In this document: one piece after another, positions 1 to 8,513 of the stretch | How the letters are laid out: each line of letters opens with the position of its first letter | Numbering within the stretch: the first letter of the stretch is position 1 | Notes under the pieces: generated by a model | Seen by the model: only the letters and a program-made list of their open reading frames with translations | What the model was told of the DNA's origin: nothing | Database searches by the model: none | NCBI RefSeq assembly: GCF_900099905.1 | Contig: NZ_FNEE01000008.1 | Location: forward strand, 193,858-257,857 | Length of the DNA: 64,000 nucleotides | Reading direction: 5' to 3' | DNA from: Mesorhizobium muleiense | Lineage (GTDB): Bacteria > Pseudomonadota > Alphaproteobacteria > Rhizobiales > Rhizobiaceae | Made by a program: the position numbers and the translations under genes

Positions 1-1160
1 TCGAAGAAGGTGACCATATCGACACTGAGCGGCTCATCGACCGGCTCAGGCTGCGACGACATCTTGGCGATAACCACCTCCGCCTTGGGATCGACGTAGA
101 GCCACTGGCCGTGGATGCCGATACCGCAAAAAGCGCCGCTGGCCGCGCCGGTCTGGTACCATTTGTTGCGGTAGCGGCCTTGCGGGAAGCGGAACGCCAT
201 CGCGCCACGCTGCCAGGCCTCGGCATCCCCGCCTGTGCTGACAGTGTCGCGCACCCAGGCTTCCGGCACGATGCGGCGGCTATGGGCGATGCCGCCCTGC
301 CGCATCATCTCGCCGACCCGGGCCAGATCGCGCGGCGTCACCGAAATGCCGCCGGCCGTGCGCGCAGTGCCGGCCATATCGACCGTCACCGAGGCTTCGC
401 TCATTGCACCAAGCGGCAGCCACAATTTCTCGTGCATCAACTCGGCAAAGCGCTGGCCGGACGCGCGCTCGAGCAGGATGCCGAGCAGGTCGGAATTGGG
501 CGAGCGGTAGCGGAACGTCCGGCCATGCGGCTCGGCAAGGCGCTGCAGCGTCAGGATGAAGTCGGCCAGGCTTTCGGTGCCGCCGCCCGGATTCCACAGC
601 GTCGCGCGGCGATAGCGGGCAAAGGCGCTTTCCGGATCGAGATAGGCTTCTTCGAAGTCGAGGCTGACGCTCATGTCGAGCGCATGCCGCACGCTGGCAT
701 CGCCATAGGCCGAGCCGGCAGCTTCCGGCAGATAGCGGGTCACCGGCGCCTGCGGATCGAAAACTCCCTCGCCTTCCAATATGCCGGCCAGAATGGCGGT
801 CAGCGACTTGCTGATCGAGAAGATGATGTGGCGCGCGCCGAACTCCATATGCGGTGCGAACCAGTCGCCGACGAATTTGCCGGCTTTCGTGATCGTCAGC
901 GCGTCGGTGTCGGAGCGCGCGAGAAAGGCCGCAACAGTCTCTGCGCCGCCGGTCAGCGCGACCTTTTCGTCAAGCAGCCCGTCAAGATCCTGTGCCGGCG
1001 CCTCACTGCCGCTTGACGCTGCAGCGACACGTGCGCTCGGCACCAACTCGCCGACATTCTGGAACGACCACCGGCTGAACGGGCTTTCGCGCCAGTTGCC
1101 GAGCAGCACCTTGTTGCGGGCAAAGCCATGTCTGGTCTCGAACGCGGTCTTACCGGTCAT
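1..1160 (-). CDS. Serine hydrolase, beta-lactamase/class C-like (C-terminus cut by window edge)
   Basis: The reading frame starts at the ATG at 1160 and runs off the left edge without a stop, giving 386 visible codons. It carries the Ser-x-x-Lys nucleophile motif of penicillin-binding-protein-fold hydrolases in the segment FSISKSLTAIL, and a later YRSPN segment that fits the Tyr motif. The arrangement (N-terminal cap, SxxK, Tyr motif, conserved 'RYRN' region near the end) matches the 'serine hydrolase' family of about 390-400 residues, so only a few residues should be missing. No signal peptide is obvious, so a cytoplasmic esterase or amidase is as likely as a true beta-lactamase. The next gene downstream of its start is a paralogue on the same strand. 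The substrate cannot be told. Confidence 0.85.
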   Translation of the reverse strand, partial: MTGKTAFETRHGFARNKVLLGNWRESPFSRWSFQNVGELVPSARVAAASSGSEAPAQDLDGLLDEKVALTGGAETVAAFLARSDTDALTITKAGKFVGDWFAPHMEFGARHIIFSISKSLTAILAGILEGEGVFDPQAPVTRYLPEAAGSAYGDASVRHALDMSVSLDFEEAYLDPESAFARYRRATLWNPGGGTESLADFILTLQRLAEPHGRTFRYRSPNSDLLGILLERASGQRFAELMHEKLWLPLGAMSEASVTVDMAGTARTAGGISVTPRDLARVGEMMRQGGIAHSRRIVPEAWVRDTVSTGGDAEAWQRGAMAFRFPQGRYRNKWYQTGAASGAFCGIGIHGQWLYVDPKAEVVIAKMSSQPEPVDEPLSVDMVTFF

Positions 1161-1189
1161 GGCTTTTCCTTCCGGTTTTTAGGAACTTA

Positions 1190-1205
1190 GAGACTGTTTC
1201 GAAAT
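1190..1205. repeat. 16-nt dispersed motif, copy 1
   Basis: The motif gagactgtttcgaaat is identical to the one at 56572-56587. It lies between the two tandem serine-hydrolase genes. It is probably a piece of a dispersed rhizobial intergenic repeat, but only two copies are seen here. Confidence 0.5.
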
Positions 1206-1241
1206 CAGATGGCCGCCAGAGTAGAGTTTCCAAACCGTCAC

Positions 1242-2438
1242 TTAGCCAAGCGCGGCGGCGATCGCGTGCACGGCTTTCATCGTCGCCACCGAAAAGGCGA
1301 TGCTGGTGAAATCGGGGTAGCTCGAAAGCTTCACCACGACCATTCTCCTGTTCCAGTCGATATGGATCAGCTGCCCGAACACCCCCCGGCACATCAGCGC
1401 GCGCGAACGCGGGTCCTCGATCCAGAACTGGTTGCGGTAGCTGCCTTGCGGCAGGCTGGGATTGAAGTCCGGTCCATGCCTGCCGGTGCGCGTCGCCTCG
1501 ATCCAGTCGGCCGGCACGACGCCGCCGCCATTGTCGAGGATCAGCTGGCCGAAACGGCCATAGTCGCGCAGCGTGGCGTTGAAGCCGCCATCGGCGATGG
1601 CGTAGCCGGCGCTGTCGACGGTGAAGCAGGCGCTTTCATCCGCGCCGAGCTTTTGCCAGAGTTCTTCCGAAACCAGTTGCGCCAGCCGCTTGCCGGTCAC
1701 CCGTTCCATGATGAAGGCGAGCACGTCGGTCTCTATCGAACGATATTCGAACGCAGCGCCATGCGGCCGGCTTGTCTTCTTGAGCCGCAGGATCAATTCG
1801 AACATATACGACGGCCACTCGAAGGCCGGGTCGCTGTCCGGCGGCACCGGTTTCCAGCCGCTGGCGACATCGACCTGGCCGATGTCGGAATAGCGGTCGG
1901 TGTATTCCTCGGAAAAGCGCACGCCGGACGTCATGTCGAGCACATGCTGCACGCTGGCGCCGGCCCAGCCGGTAGCTTCCAGCTCCGGCAGATAGGTCGT
2001 CACCGGCATGGCGGGATCGATCAGGCCGCGCCCGGCGAGTATGCCGAATACCGAGCCCGTGACCGACTTGGCCATCGACTGCGACAAATGCAGCGTGCGC
2101 TCGGTCATGCCGTTGCAATAGCGCTCATAGGCGATCTTGCCATCCTTGAGCACGAGGAACCCATCCGTATAGGTTTCGTCCAGCAGCCCGGCCAGCGTCG
2201 AAGGCTGCCCCGTGCTGCCGCCCACCGGCAGCGCGTCGAGATCGACGTCGGCGCGCTCGAGCCGGCGGCGATGGCCATTGCCGCGCCAGACTTCGACGGT
2301 CGGCAGGATTTCGCGGATGTGCTGGAACGCCCACCGGTTCCAGGGTCCCCTGTCCCAGTCGAGCTTCGGCGGCACCATCTTGGGCGGTGAGCCCTGCATG
2401 ATCGGCGGCCGCGGATCGGAGTTGCGGTAAGACTGCAT
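1242..2438 (-). CDS. Serine hydrolase, beta-lactamase/class C-like (paralogue of the neighbour)
   Basis: This 398-residue protein belongs to the beta-lactamase-related serine hydrolases. The ATG at 2438 was chosen because a good ribosome site (AGGGAAA) precedes it; the open frame continues to 2792 but that extension is not conserved-looking. SxxK is seen as SMAK at residues 121-124, and the Tyr motif as EYRSIETD further on. It shares the same order of blocks with the gene at 1-1160 (SMAKSVTG versus SISKSLTA, YRSIETD versus YRSPNSD), so the two look like a tandem duplication. There is no clear signal peptide. The natural substrate is unknown; a cell-wall or ester substrate is possible. Confidence 0.88.
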   Translation of the reverse strand: MQSYRNSDPRPPIMQGSPPKMVPPKLDWDRGPWNRWAFQHIREILPTVEVWRGNGHRRRLERADVDLDALPVGGSTGQPSTLAGLLDETYTDGFLVLKDGKIAYERYCNGMTERTLHLSQSMAKSVTGSVFGILAGRGLIDPAMPVTTYLPELEATGWAGASVQHVLDMTSGVRFSEEYTDRYSDIGQVDVASGWKPVPPDSDPAFEWPSYMFELILRLKKTSRPHGAAFEYRSIETDVLAFIMERVTGKRLAQLVSEELWQKLGADESACFTVDSAGYAIADGGFNATLRDYGRFGQLILDNGGGVVPADWIEATRTGRHGPDFNPSLPQGSYRNQFWIEDPRSRALMCRGVFGQLIHIDWNRRMVVVKLSSYPDFTSIAFSVATMKAVHAIAAALG

Positions 2439-2556
2439 GAGAATTTCCCTGCCGCCGCATGCCGCTCTTCGGTTCACTTGGATGAGGAGCGGTCTGCACA
2501 GCGGACGAAAAAGCCCCCGAATGGGCCTTTCGAGTGACGAACGCCCGACGCCATGG

Positions 2557-2669
2557 CGAAGGGCAGTGCCGGCAGGCCAGGTGAGGGGCGGCGCGAACGC
2601 TGCGAATTCAGCGCTACCCCTCATCCGGCCCTTGACCCGCCTTCTTCCCGCTCGCGCGGAAAAAGGCGG
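2557..2669. repeat. Degenerate palindromic intergenic repeat (same family as 26575-26765)
   Basis: The stretch holds 'gccggcag...gtgaggggcggcgc' followed by the inverted 'agcgctacccctcatccgg', the same outer arms as the repeat at 26575-26765. It ends in a hairpin CCGCCTT (2637-2643) / AAGGCGG (2663-2669) just beyond the potF stop. On the minus strand it could also end transcription of the pot operon, but there is no long T run. Confidence 0.5.
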
Positions 2670-2676
2670 AGTGCCG

Positions 2677-3711
2677 CTATTTCTGAACGTCCGTCCAGAT
2701 GCGCGTGTAGAGTTGCTGCACATCGGGCGAGCAAGGGGTGAGGAACTCGCCCGCTTTCTCCAGTTCTGGCGGTACCACCAGTTCGGGCGCATCCTTCATG
2801 TCGGCTGGCATGAATGTCTTCGAGCCCTTGATGCCATTGGCATATTTGGCGAAGGCGGAGATCATGGCGGCGTTCTCGGGATCCATGATGAAGTTCATGA
2901 ACAGCTTGGCGTTGTCGACATTCTTGGCATCCTTGAGGATGGCAACACTGTCCATGAAAAAGGGGAAGCCCTCTTTCGGGTAGCCGAACTTGATGTCGGG
3001 GTTCTTGATGCGCGAGCGCATGATGGCGCCGTTCCAGTAGTAGACGGCCGAATAGTCGCCGGCCGGTAGCTTCTCGGTCACGCTATAATCCATGGCCAAC
3101 CACTTCGGCTTGGCCTCCACCAGCTTGTCGCGCACTTTCTTGAGCAGTTCCTTGTCGTCCGTGCACCAGTCGCCGCCCAGATACTTGATGGTGGCGAACA
3201 GCACGTCGTTCATTTCCGGCGCGACATTGATCTTGCCAACCAGTTCCTTCGGCGGATCGAGAAAGATGGCCGAGGTGTTGATGTCGCCGTCATAGACCTT
3301 TGTGTTGACGCCGATACCGGTCACGCCCCACTGCCACGGAACCGTATAATGACGGCCCGGATCCCAGGGAACGTTCACCCAGCGCTCGTCGACATTCTTG
3401 AAGTTCTCCATCTGGTCGGGCCGGGCCTCAAGCAGAAGCCCTTCCTTCACCCAGATCGGCACGTAGTTGGCCGACGGCACCACAATGTCGAAGCCATGAC
3501 CACCGGCGCGTACCTTTGCTAGCGCGGTGTCGTTGGAGTCGTAGTCGGTGATCGTCACCTTGACCTTATAGGTATCCTCGAACTTCTTGATCATCTCGGG
3601 GCTGGTGTAGTCGCCCCAATTAAAGATGTTGAGTTCGCCTTCCGCATACGCGCTGCCCGCAAAGGCAAACATTGCGAATACCGCCGTGGCAGCCGTGGTC
3701 TTCCATTTCAT
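2677..3711 (-). CDS. potF: Polyamine ABC transporter, periplasmic binding protein
   Basis: A 344-residue solute-binding protein of the PotD/PotF family. It captures putrescine or spermidine in the periplasm and hands it to the permease. The ATG at 3711 follows a GGGAGA ribosome site and gives a classic signal peptide cleaved after about residue 23 (AGSAYA); the longer frame to 3744 would spoil this. The mature protein begins EGELNIFNWGDYTSPE, typical of this family. It is the last gene of potG-potH-potI-potF, 29 nt after potI, and shares the operon's orientation. Putrescine versus spermidine preference cannot be read safely from the sequence; PotF-like naming follows the four-gene arrangement. 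Confidence 0.92.
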   Translation of the reverse strand: MKWKTTAATAVFAMFAFAGSAYAEGELNIFNWGDYTSPEMIKKFEDTYKVKVTITDYDSNDTALAKVRAGGHGFDIVVPSANYVPIWVKEGLLLEARPDQMENFKNVDERWVNVPWDPGRHYTVPWQWGVTGIGVNTKVYDGDINTSAIFLDPPKELVGKINVAPEMNDVLFATIKYLGGDWCTDDKELLKKVRDKLVEAKPKWLAMDYSVTEKLPAGDYSAVYYWNGAIMRSRIKNPDIKFGYPKEGFPFFMDSVAILKDAKNVDNAKLFMNFIMDPENAAMISAFAKYANGIKGSKTFMPADMKDAPELVVPPELEKAGEFLTPCSPDVQQLYTRIWTDVQK

Positions 3712-3740
3712 TGCTATTCTCCCGTTTTGGCAATCGTTGG

Positions 3741-4544
3741 TCACGGCTTGCGCCGGTTGACGAAGTAGAACGCGGTTACGAGCACCACCGACAGCGCCAG
3801 GAATACCGTGGCGATCGCATTGATTTCCGGGCTCGTTTCGCGCCGCAACTGGCCGAGCATGTAGGTGGGCAGCGTATCCTGGCCGCCGGACTTGACGAAT
3901 TCGGTGATGACCACATCGTCGAGCGAAATGACGAAGGCGAGCATGAAGCCCGCGATGATGGCCGGCCTCAAGAGCGGCAGCGTCACGAAACGGAAGGCTT
4001 TCCAGGGCGTGGCGTATAGGTCAGCGGCTGCGCGCTCCAGCGTCAGGTCCATGCTCTCCAGCCGCGCCCGGATCGGCAGGTAAGCGAACGGGATGCAGAA
4101 GGCGGTGTGCGCGGCGATCAGGTAACCGAGTCCTGAGTAACCGGTCCAGACCTTGATGCGCGAGAACACGATCAGGAGCGCGACGCCGGTGACTATCTCC
4201 GGCACCATCAGCGGCTGGTTGATGAAGGCGTATTTGAAGGTAAGGCCGGGATAGGGCCGCGTGCGGGTCGTGGCCAGCGCAGCCATGGTGGCGGCGATCG
4301 TCGACAGCGCGGCGGCCGAGACCGCCAGCACGAGCGAGCGGACGGAGGCGTCCTGCACGGCCGAATTGTGCCAGGCCGAAATAAACCAGCGCAGTGAGAC
4401 GCCGTCCCAGCGCGAAAGCGAATCCGCCGTGTTGAACGAATAGGTGACGAGCGCCGCGATCGGCAGATAGAGCGCGAAGAAGGTCAGAAGCGCCATGAAC
4501 CCGAAGCCGGGTTGCGCCTGGATGTCGAACGGACGCTTAGCCAT
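3741..4544 (-). CDS. potI: Polyamine ABC transporter permease (PotI/PotC type)
   Basis: A 267-residue inner-membrane protein with about six hydrophobic segments and a BPD_transp_1 permease domain. The coupling-helix motif that contacts the ATPase lies in the region around MDLTLERAAADLYATPWKAFRFVTLPLLRPAI. Its start (ATG at 4544) lies 8 nt inside the end of potH, which points to translational coupling. It forms the permease heterodimer with PotH. Length and position match PotI/PotC proteins. Confidence 0.92.
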   Translation of the reverse strand: MAKRPFDIQAQPGFGFMALLTFFALYLPIAALVTYSFNTADSLSRWDGVSLRWFISAWHNSAVQDASVRSLVLAVSAAALSTIAATMAALATTRTRPYPGLTFKYAFINQPLMVPEIVTGVALLIVFSRIKVWTGYSGLGYLIAAHTAFCIPFAYLPIRARLESMDLTLERAAADLYATPWKAFRFVTLPLLRPAIIAGFMLAFVISLDDVVITEFVKSGGQDTLPTYMLGQLRRETSPEINAIATVFLALSVVLVTAFYFVNRRKP

Positions 4545-5457
4545 GGGCGCCCTGCGACCCGGATGCGTTGCGCACGTAGAACAGGAGCGCGATCATCACC
4601 AGCACCATGAGCGTAATTGAGATGGCCGCGCCAAGCGGCCAGTTACGGCCCGCGCCGAACTGCAGTTCGATCAGGTTGCCGAGCATCATGTTCTTGCCGC
4701 CGCCCAGCACCCGCGGAATGACATAGGCGCCAAGCGAGGGAATGAAGACCAGTATCGAGCCGGCTATGACGCCGGGCTTGATCAATGGGAAGATGATGCG
4801 GCGCAGAACCTGCCAGCGACCGGCGTAGAGGTCATATCCGGCCTCGACCAGCCGGAAGTCGAGCTTCTCCATCGAGGCGTAGATCGGCAGCACCATCAGA
4901 GGCAGGTAGATATAGATCATGCCGAACAAGATGGCGGCGTCGGTATTCATGATCTGCAGCGGTTGCTTGATGATGCCGAGCGCCATCAGCGCCGTGTTGA
5001 CCAGCCCTTCGTTGCGGATCACCTGCTGCATGGCGAAGGTGCGGATCAGGAGATTCGTCCAGAACGGAATGGTGACGAGGAAAACCCAGACCTCGCGCGT
5101 CTTCGGCGGTCGCGTGGCGATGAAATAGGCTGTGGGGAAGCCGAAGAACAACGTCAGCACGGTGGTGTAGAACGACAGGCTTATCGAACGCCAGAAGATC
5201 GACAAATGCGCATCGGCGAAGGCCAGAGTGTCGTCGAAGATGTCACGCTGCATCAACACCGACAGCCAGCCGTCGGTAGAAAATTTCCACACCACGTCGC
5301 CATAGGGCCCCGGCGTCAGGAAGGAATAGATCACGACGATCAGCAGCGGTCCGCTCGCGGCGAGAAAGATGATGATCAGCGCCGGCGCCGACAGCAGCCA
5401 GCGATCGCGGATCTCTCGGCGCTCGGCCTCCTCAGCGACTTGTTCCGCGCTCGCCAT
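4537..5457 (-). CDS. potH: Polyamine ABC transporter permease (PotH/PotB type)
   Basis: A 306-residue permease subunit with an N-terminal cytoplasmic stretch of charged residues, then six predicted membrane segments. The EAA-like coupling loop appears as FRLVEAGYDLYAGRWQVLRRIIFPLIKPG. The start ATG (5455-5457) overlaps the potG stop by one base in a TGATG junction, and its end overlaps potI by 8 nt. Together these overlaps show a tightly coupled operon. It pairs with PotI to form the membrane channel. Confidence 0.92.
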   Translation of the reverse strand: MASAEQVAEEAERREIRDRWLLSAPALIIIFLAASGPLLIVVIYSFLTPGPYGDVVWKFSTDGWLSVLMQRDIFDDTLAFADAHLSIFWRSISLSFYTTVLTLFFGFPTAYFIATRPPKTREVWVFLVTIPFWTNLLIRTFAMQQVIRNEGLVNTALMALGIIKQPLQIMNTDAAILFGMIYIYLPLMVLPIYASMEKLDFRLVEAGYDLYAGRWQVLRRIIFPLIKPGVIAGSILVFIPSLGAYVIPRVLGGGKNMMLGNLIELQFGAGRNWPLGAAISITLMVLVMIALLFYVRNASGSQGAHG

Positions 5458-6551
5458 CAGTCCCTCAGCACTTGCGCGGCGTCGTTGCCGATCGAGATGC
5501 CGACCTTGTCGCCCCGCTCGAAACCGCAGCCGGCGCTGCGCGTGTTCTGCTGGCGCACGGTGAAGCTCTCGCTGCTGTCCAGGCGAACATGGATGTGGGT
5601 GTCGGTGCCGAAATAGACGATGTTTTCGACCGTGCCCGACAGGTCGCCCTTGCCGCTGGTCAGCTTGGCATGTTCGGGCCTGACCACCACGGTTGCATTG
5701 TCCTTCGGCTGGAAGCCTTCAGCCACGGTGGCGTCGATGGTCGCGCCGGATTTGAGCGTTGCGCGTGCCTTGCCGTTGCCCATTCCTGATATGGCCGCCG
5801 TCAGGAAATTGGTTTCGCCGATAAAGTCGGCGACGAAACGCTCGGCCGGCTTGTCATAGATATCCCAGGGCGTGCCGACCTGCAGGATCTTGCCCGCCGA
5901 CATCACCGCGATGCGGTCCGACATGGTCAGCGCTTCTTCCTGGTCGTGAGTGACGAAGATGAAGGTGATGCCGGTCTCGTGCTGCAGCCGCTTCAGCTCG
6001 ATCTGCATCTCCTTGCGCAGCTTGAAGTCGAGCGCCGACAGCGGCTCGTCGAGCAGCAGCACTTTCGGCTGCGGCGCCAGTGCCCGCGCCAGCGCCACGC
6101 GCTGCTGCTGGCCGCCGGAAATCTGGCTGGTGCGGCGGTTGCTCAGCGCCTCCATCTTGACCAGCTTCAGCATCTCGGCGACCCGCGCCTTCACTTCGGC
6201 CTTGGGCTTGCCGAGCATTTCGAGGCCGAAGCCGATATTCTCGGCCACCGTCATATGCGGGAACAGCGCATAGTTCTGGAACACGGTATTGACCGGCCGC
6301 TTGAACGGCGGCAGCGGCGCGATGTCCTGGCCATGCAGCAGGATCTCGCCGGCGCTGGGGAAATCGAAGCCGGCGATCAGCCGCAGCAGCGTCGTCTTCC
6401 CGCAGCCGGACGGACCAAGCAGCGTGAAGAATTCATTTTCGCGGATCGACACCGAAACCGTGTCGAGGGCGGCGACCTGTGACTCCCCGCTACCGAAGAC
6501 CTTGCGGACGCCACGAACTTCAATTGCACTTCTACCCGGTTGTTCCGGCAC
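5457..6551 (-). CDS. potG: Polyamine ABC transporter ATP-binding protein
   Basis: A 364-residue ABC ATPase of the PotA/PotG group. Walker A is GPSGCGKT (residues 46-53), the signature is SGGQQQ (145-150), and Walker B is VLLLDEP (164-170), followed by the switch segment THDQEEA. The C-terminal third fits a TOBE regulatory domain. The start codon is GTG at 6551, as no in-frame ATG precedes the ABC core. This is the first gene of the four-gene operon; the 125 nt upstream separate it from the amidohydrolase gene on the same strand and should hold the promoter, though no clear -35/-10 pair was recognised. Confidence 0.93.
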   Translation of the reverse strand: MPEQPGRSAIEVRGVRKVFGSGESQVAALDTVSVSIRENEFFTLLGPSGCGKTTLLRLIAGFDFPSAGEILLHGQDIAPLPPFKRPVNTVFQNYALFPHMTVAENIGFGLEMLGKPKAEVKARVAEMLKLVKMEALSNRRTSQISGGQQQRVALARALAPQPKVLLLDEPLSALDFKLRKEMQIELKRLQHETGITFIFVTHDQEEALTMSDRIAVMSAGKILQVGTPWDIYDKPAERFVADFIGETNFLTAAISGMGNGKARATLKSGATIDATVAEGFQPKDNATVVVRPEHAKLTSGKGDLSGTVENIVYFGTDTHIHVRLDSSESFTVRQQNTRSAGCGFERGDKVGISIGNDAAQVLRD

Positions 6552-6676
6552 GATTACCCCATTCTTGCGTCCGCTCTTCTGGCGGATCCAGTTCCCACTC
6601 GATTGTCAGCACACGGCGCATGGCTTGGCAAGCACACATCTGAATGTCGATCCAGAACGCAATTCCCATGCCACCG

Positions 6677-8344
6677 TCAGGCCTGGTAGGTGATCTTGCC
6701 GCCGCAGATCGTCGTCACCGGCCGCACCGTATGCAGCGCTTCCGGCGCGGTCGCCTCGATGTCGCCTGAGAGCACCACCAGATCGGCCATAAAGCCTGGC
6801 TTCAGGCGGCCCTTGCGGTGCTCCATGAACTCGGCATAGGCGCCTTCCACCGTGTAGCCCGCTAGTGATTCATGCAGCGAAAATCTCTGGTCGGGATCGC
6901 CCTCTGCCCAAGGTTTGCGCAGCACCGCCGCCTGAATGCCCAGGATCGGATCGATCGGCGACACCGGCCAGTCGGAAGCGAAGACGACATGCGCGCCCGC
7001 CTGCTTCAGCGTCCGCCAGGCATAGCTCAGCGGCCATCTTTCGCGGCCGATGCGCGAAAGCGTCGGCTCCAGCGGGAAGTCCATGGCGCCGGGCGGGTGC
7101 GGCGGCTGCATCGAGGCGATGACGCCAAGCTCTGCGAAGCGCGGTATGTCGGCGGCAGTGACCACCTCGATATGCTCGACGCGGTGCCGGCTGTCGCGCC
7201 TGCCGTTCTTCCGCCGCGCCGCCTCATAACCATCGAGGACCGCGCGCACCGCGCCGTCGCCGATCGAATGCACGGCGACCTGCAGCCCGCGCCGGTCGGC
7301 CTCCACCGCCACCTCGGCGAGATGCTCCGGCGTAAACAGCGGCTCACCGCGCCAGCCCGGCCGGTCGGCATAGTCGTCGACCATCACCGCGGTCCAGCCT
7401 TCCAGCACGCCGTCGTAAAACATCTTGACCATGCCGGACGACAGCCATTCGCCCGCGTATCGCTCAGCCATATCAGAGGCTTTGTCGAGCATGTCGAGCG
7501 TCATGAAGTTCTTGTAGTGGAACGGCACCTGCACCCGGCACAGCAAGTCGCCCTCGGCCTCGATCTCGGACAGGAGTTCGAGCTGGTGCAAATTGCCGTC
7601 CATGTTCTGGATCGAGGTGATGCCGTGCCTGGCGCACCATTCCAGCCCGCGGCGCATGATCGCCCGGTCGGAGGCCTGCTCCGCCGGCGTCGGCTTCGGG
7701 TCCGGCTCGCCGCCGGTGGCCAGGCCGAGCCGCACACGCTCCTCGCCGGCCAGCGCGATCAGCGGCCCAAAGGCCTCGCCCTCGCGCAATTCGCCACCGG
7801 CCAACCCGTCGTCGCCCATGACGATCTCGTTGCCGGGACCAAGCCGCTTGCCTCCAAGCAGGCCGGCCAATTCCAGTGCCTTGGTGTTCGCCCACATTGT
7901 GTGGTGGTCGGGCGCCGCCATGACGAAGGGCCTGTCCGGAAGGATGCGGTCGAGGTGATGGCGGCTGACCCGTTCCGTCGCCGACAGGATGGTATAGTCG
8001 GCGCCTTGCGCCTGCAGGACGGATAGATCCGTCCGCTTTGCGGCATAGTTGCGCACAGCATCGCAAAGCGCATCGAAACCGTGGACGCCCATCAGTTGGA
8101 GATGATCGAGTTCGGCCGCGCCGCCGAAAAGATGCATATGCGCTTCGATGAAGCCGGGAACGACGGAACCGCGCTCGGCGTCTATGACGCGCGTGCCGGA
8201 TCCCTTGTGCTCCAGCACGGTCGCGCGATCTGCGATCGCAATGATTTCGCCGCCCTTGATCGCTATGGCTTCGGCGCGGGGAGTATCGGGATCCATCGTC
8301 AATATGCTGGCGTTCTCGACGATCAGATCGGCCGATGGCGGCAT
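6677..8344 (-). CDS. YtcJ-like metal-dependent amidohydrolase
   Basis: A 555-residue amidohydrolase-superfamily protein. The metal site begins with H69-x-H71 in the segment GFIEAHMHLFGG, preceded by the N-terminal beta-sandwich residues (IVENASILTMD). Later histidines in AVHSIGDGAVRA and RVEHIEV, and the aspartate in VVFASDWPVSPIDP, complete the usual set. The length and the SDWPVSP motif are those of the YtcJ/exoenzyme-regulatory AepA group, whose substrates are mostly unknown. A GGGGGAA ribosome site precedes the ATG. It lies directly upstream of the pot operon and divergent from an acetylpolyamine-type deacetylase, so an N-acyl-amine substrate is a reasonable guess, not more. Confidence 0.85.
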   Translation of the reverse strand: MPPSADLIVENASILTMDPDTPRAEAIAIKGGEIIAIADRATVLEHKGSGTRVIDAERGSVVPGFIEAHMHLFGGAAELDHLQLMGVHGFDALCDAVRNYAAKRTDLSVLQAQGADYTILSATERVSRHHLDRILPDRPFVMAAPDHHTMWANTKALELAGLLGGKRLGPGNEIVMGDDGLAGGELREGEAFGPLIALAGEERVRLGLATGGEPDPKPTPAEQASDRAIMRRGLEWCARHGITSIQNMDGNLHQLELLSEIEAEGDLLCRVQVPFHYKNFMTLDMLDKASDMAERYAGEWLSSGMVKMFYDGVLEGWTAVMVDDYADRPGWRGEPLFTPEHLAEVAVEADRRGLQVAVHSIGDGAVRAVLDGYEAARRKNGRRDSRHRVEHIEVVTAADIPRFAELGVIASMQPPHPPGAMDFPLEPTLSRIGRERWPLSYAWRTLKQAGAHVVFASDWPVSPIDPILGIQAAVLRKPWAEGDPDQRFSLHESLAGYTVEGAYAEFMEHRKGRLKPGFMADLVVLSGDIEATAPEALHTVRPVTTICGGKITYQA

Positions 8345-8513
8345 AATTTTCCCCCGTTTGAGCTAAGGCTAGCAGAGTATTGGCGTCTGGCAAGCCGCCG
8401 CTGCCACTCGCAACAACGATCCGGGAAAGCCTCTTGGCGGGGCTGAAACTCTCTGCCACAAAGCAATTCGTCAATGACGGATACGCAACCCGAAGAGCGA
8501 GCCGGCCGCCAAA
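8345..8513. promoter_or_regulatory. Divergent intergenic region, amidohydrolase / acetylpolyamine amidohydrolase
   Basis: These 169 nt separate two divergent genes and should carry both promoters. I found no convincing -35/-10 pair or long palindrome by eye. Confidence 0.35.
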
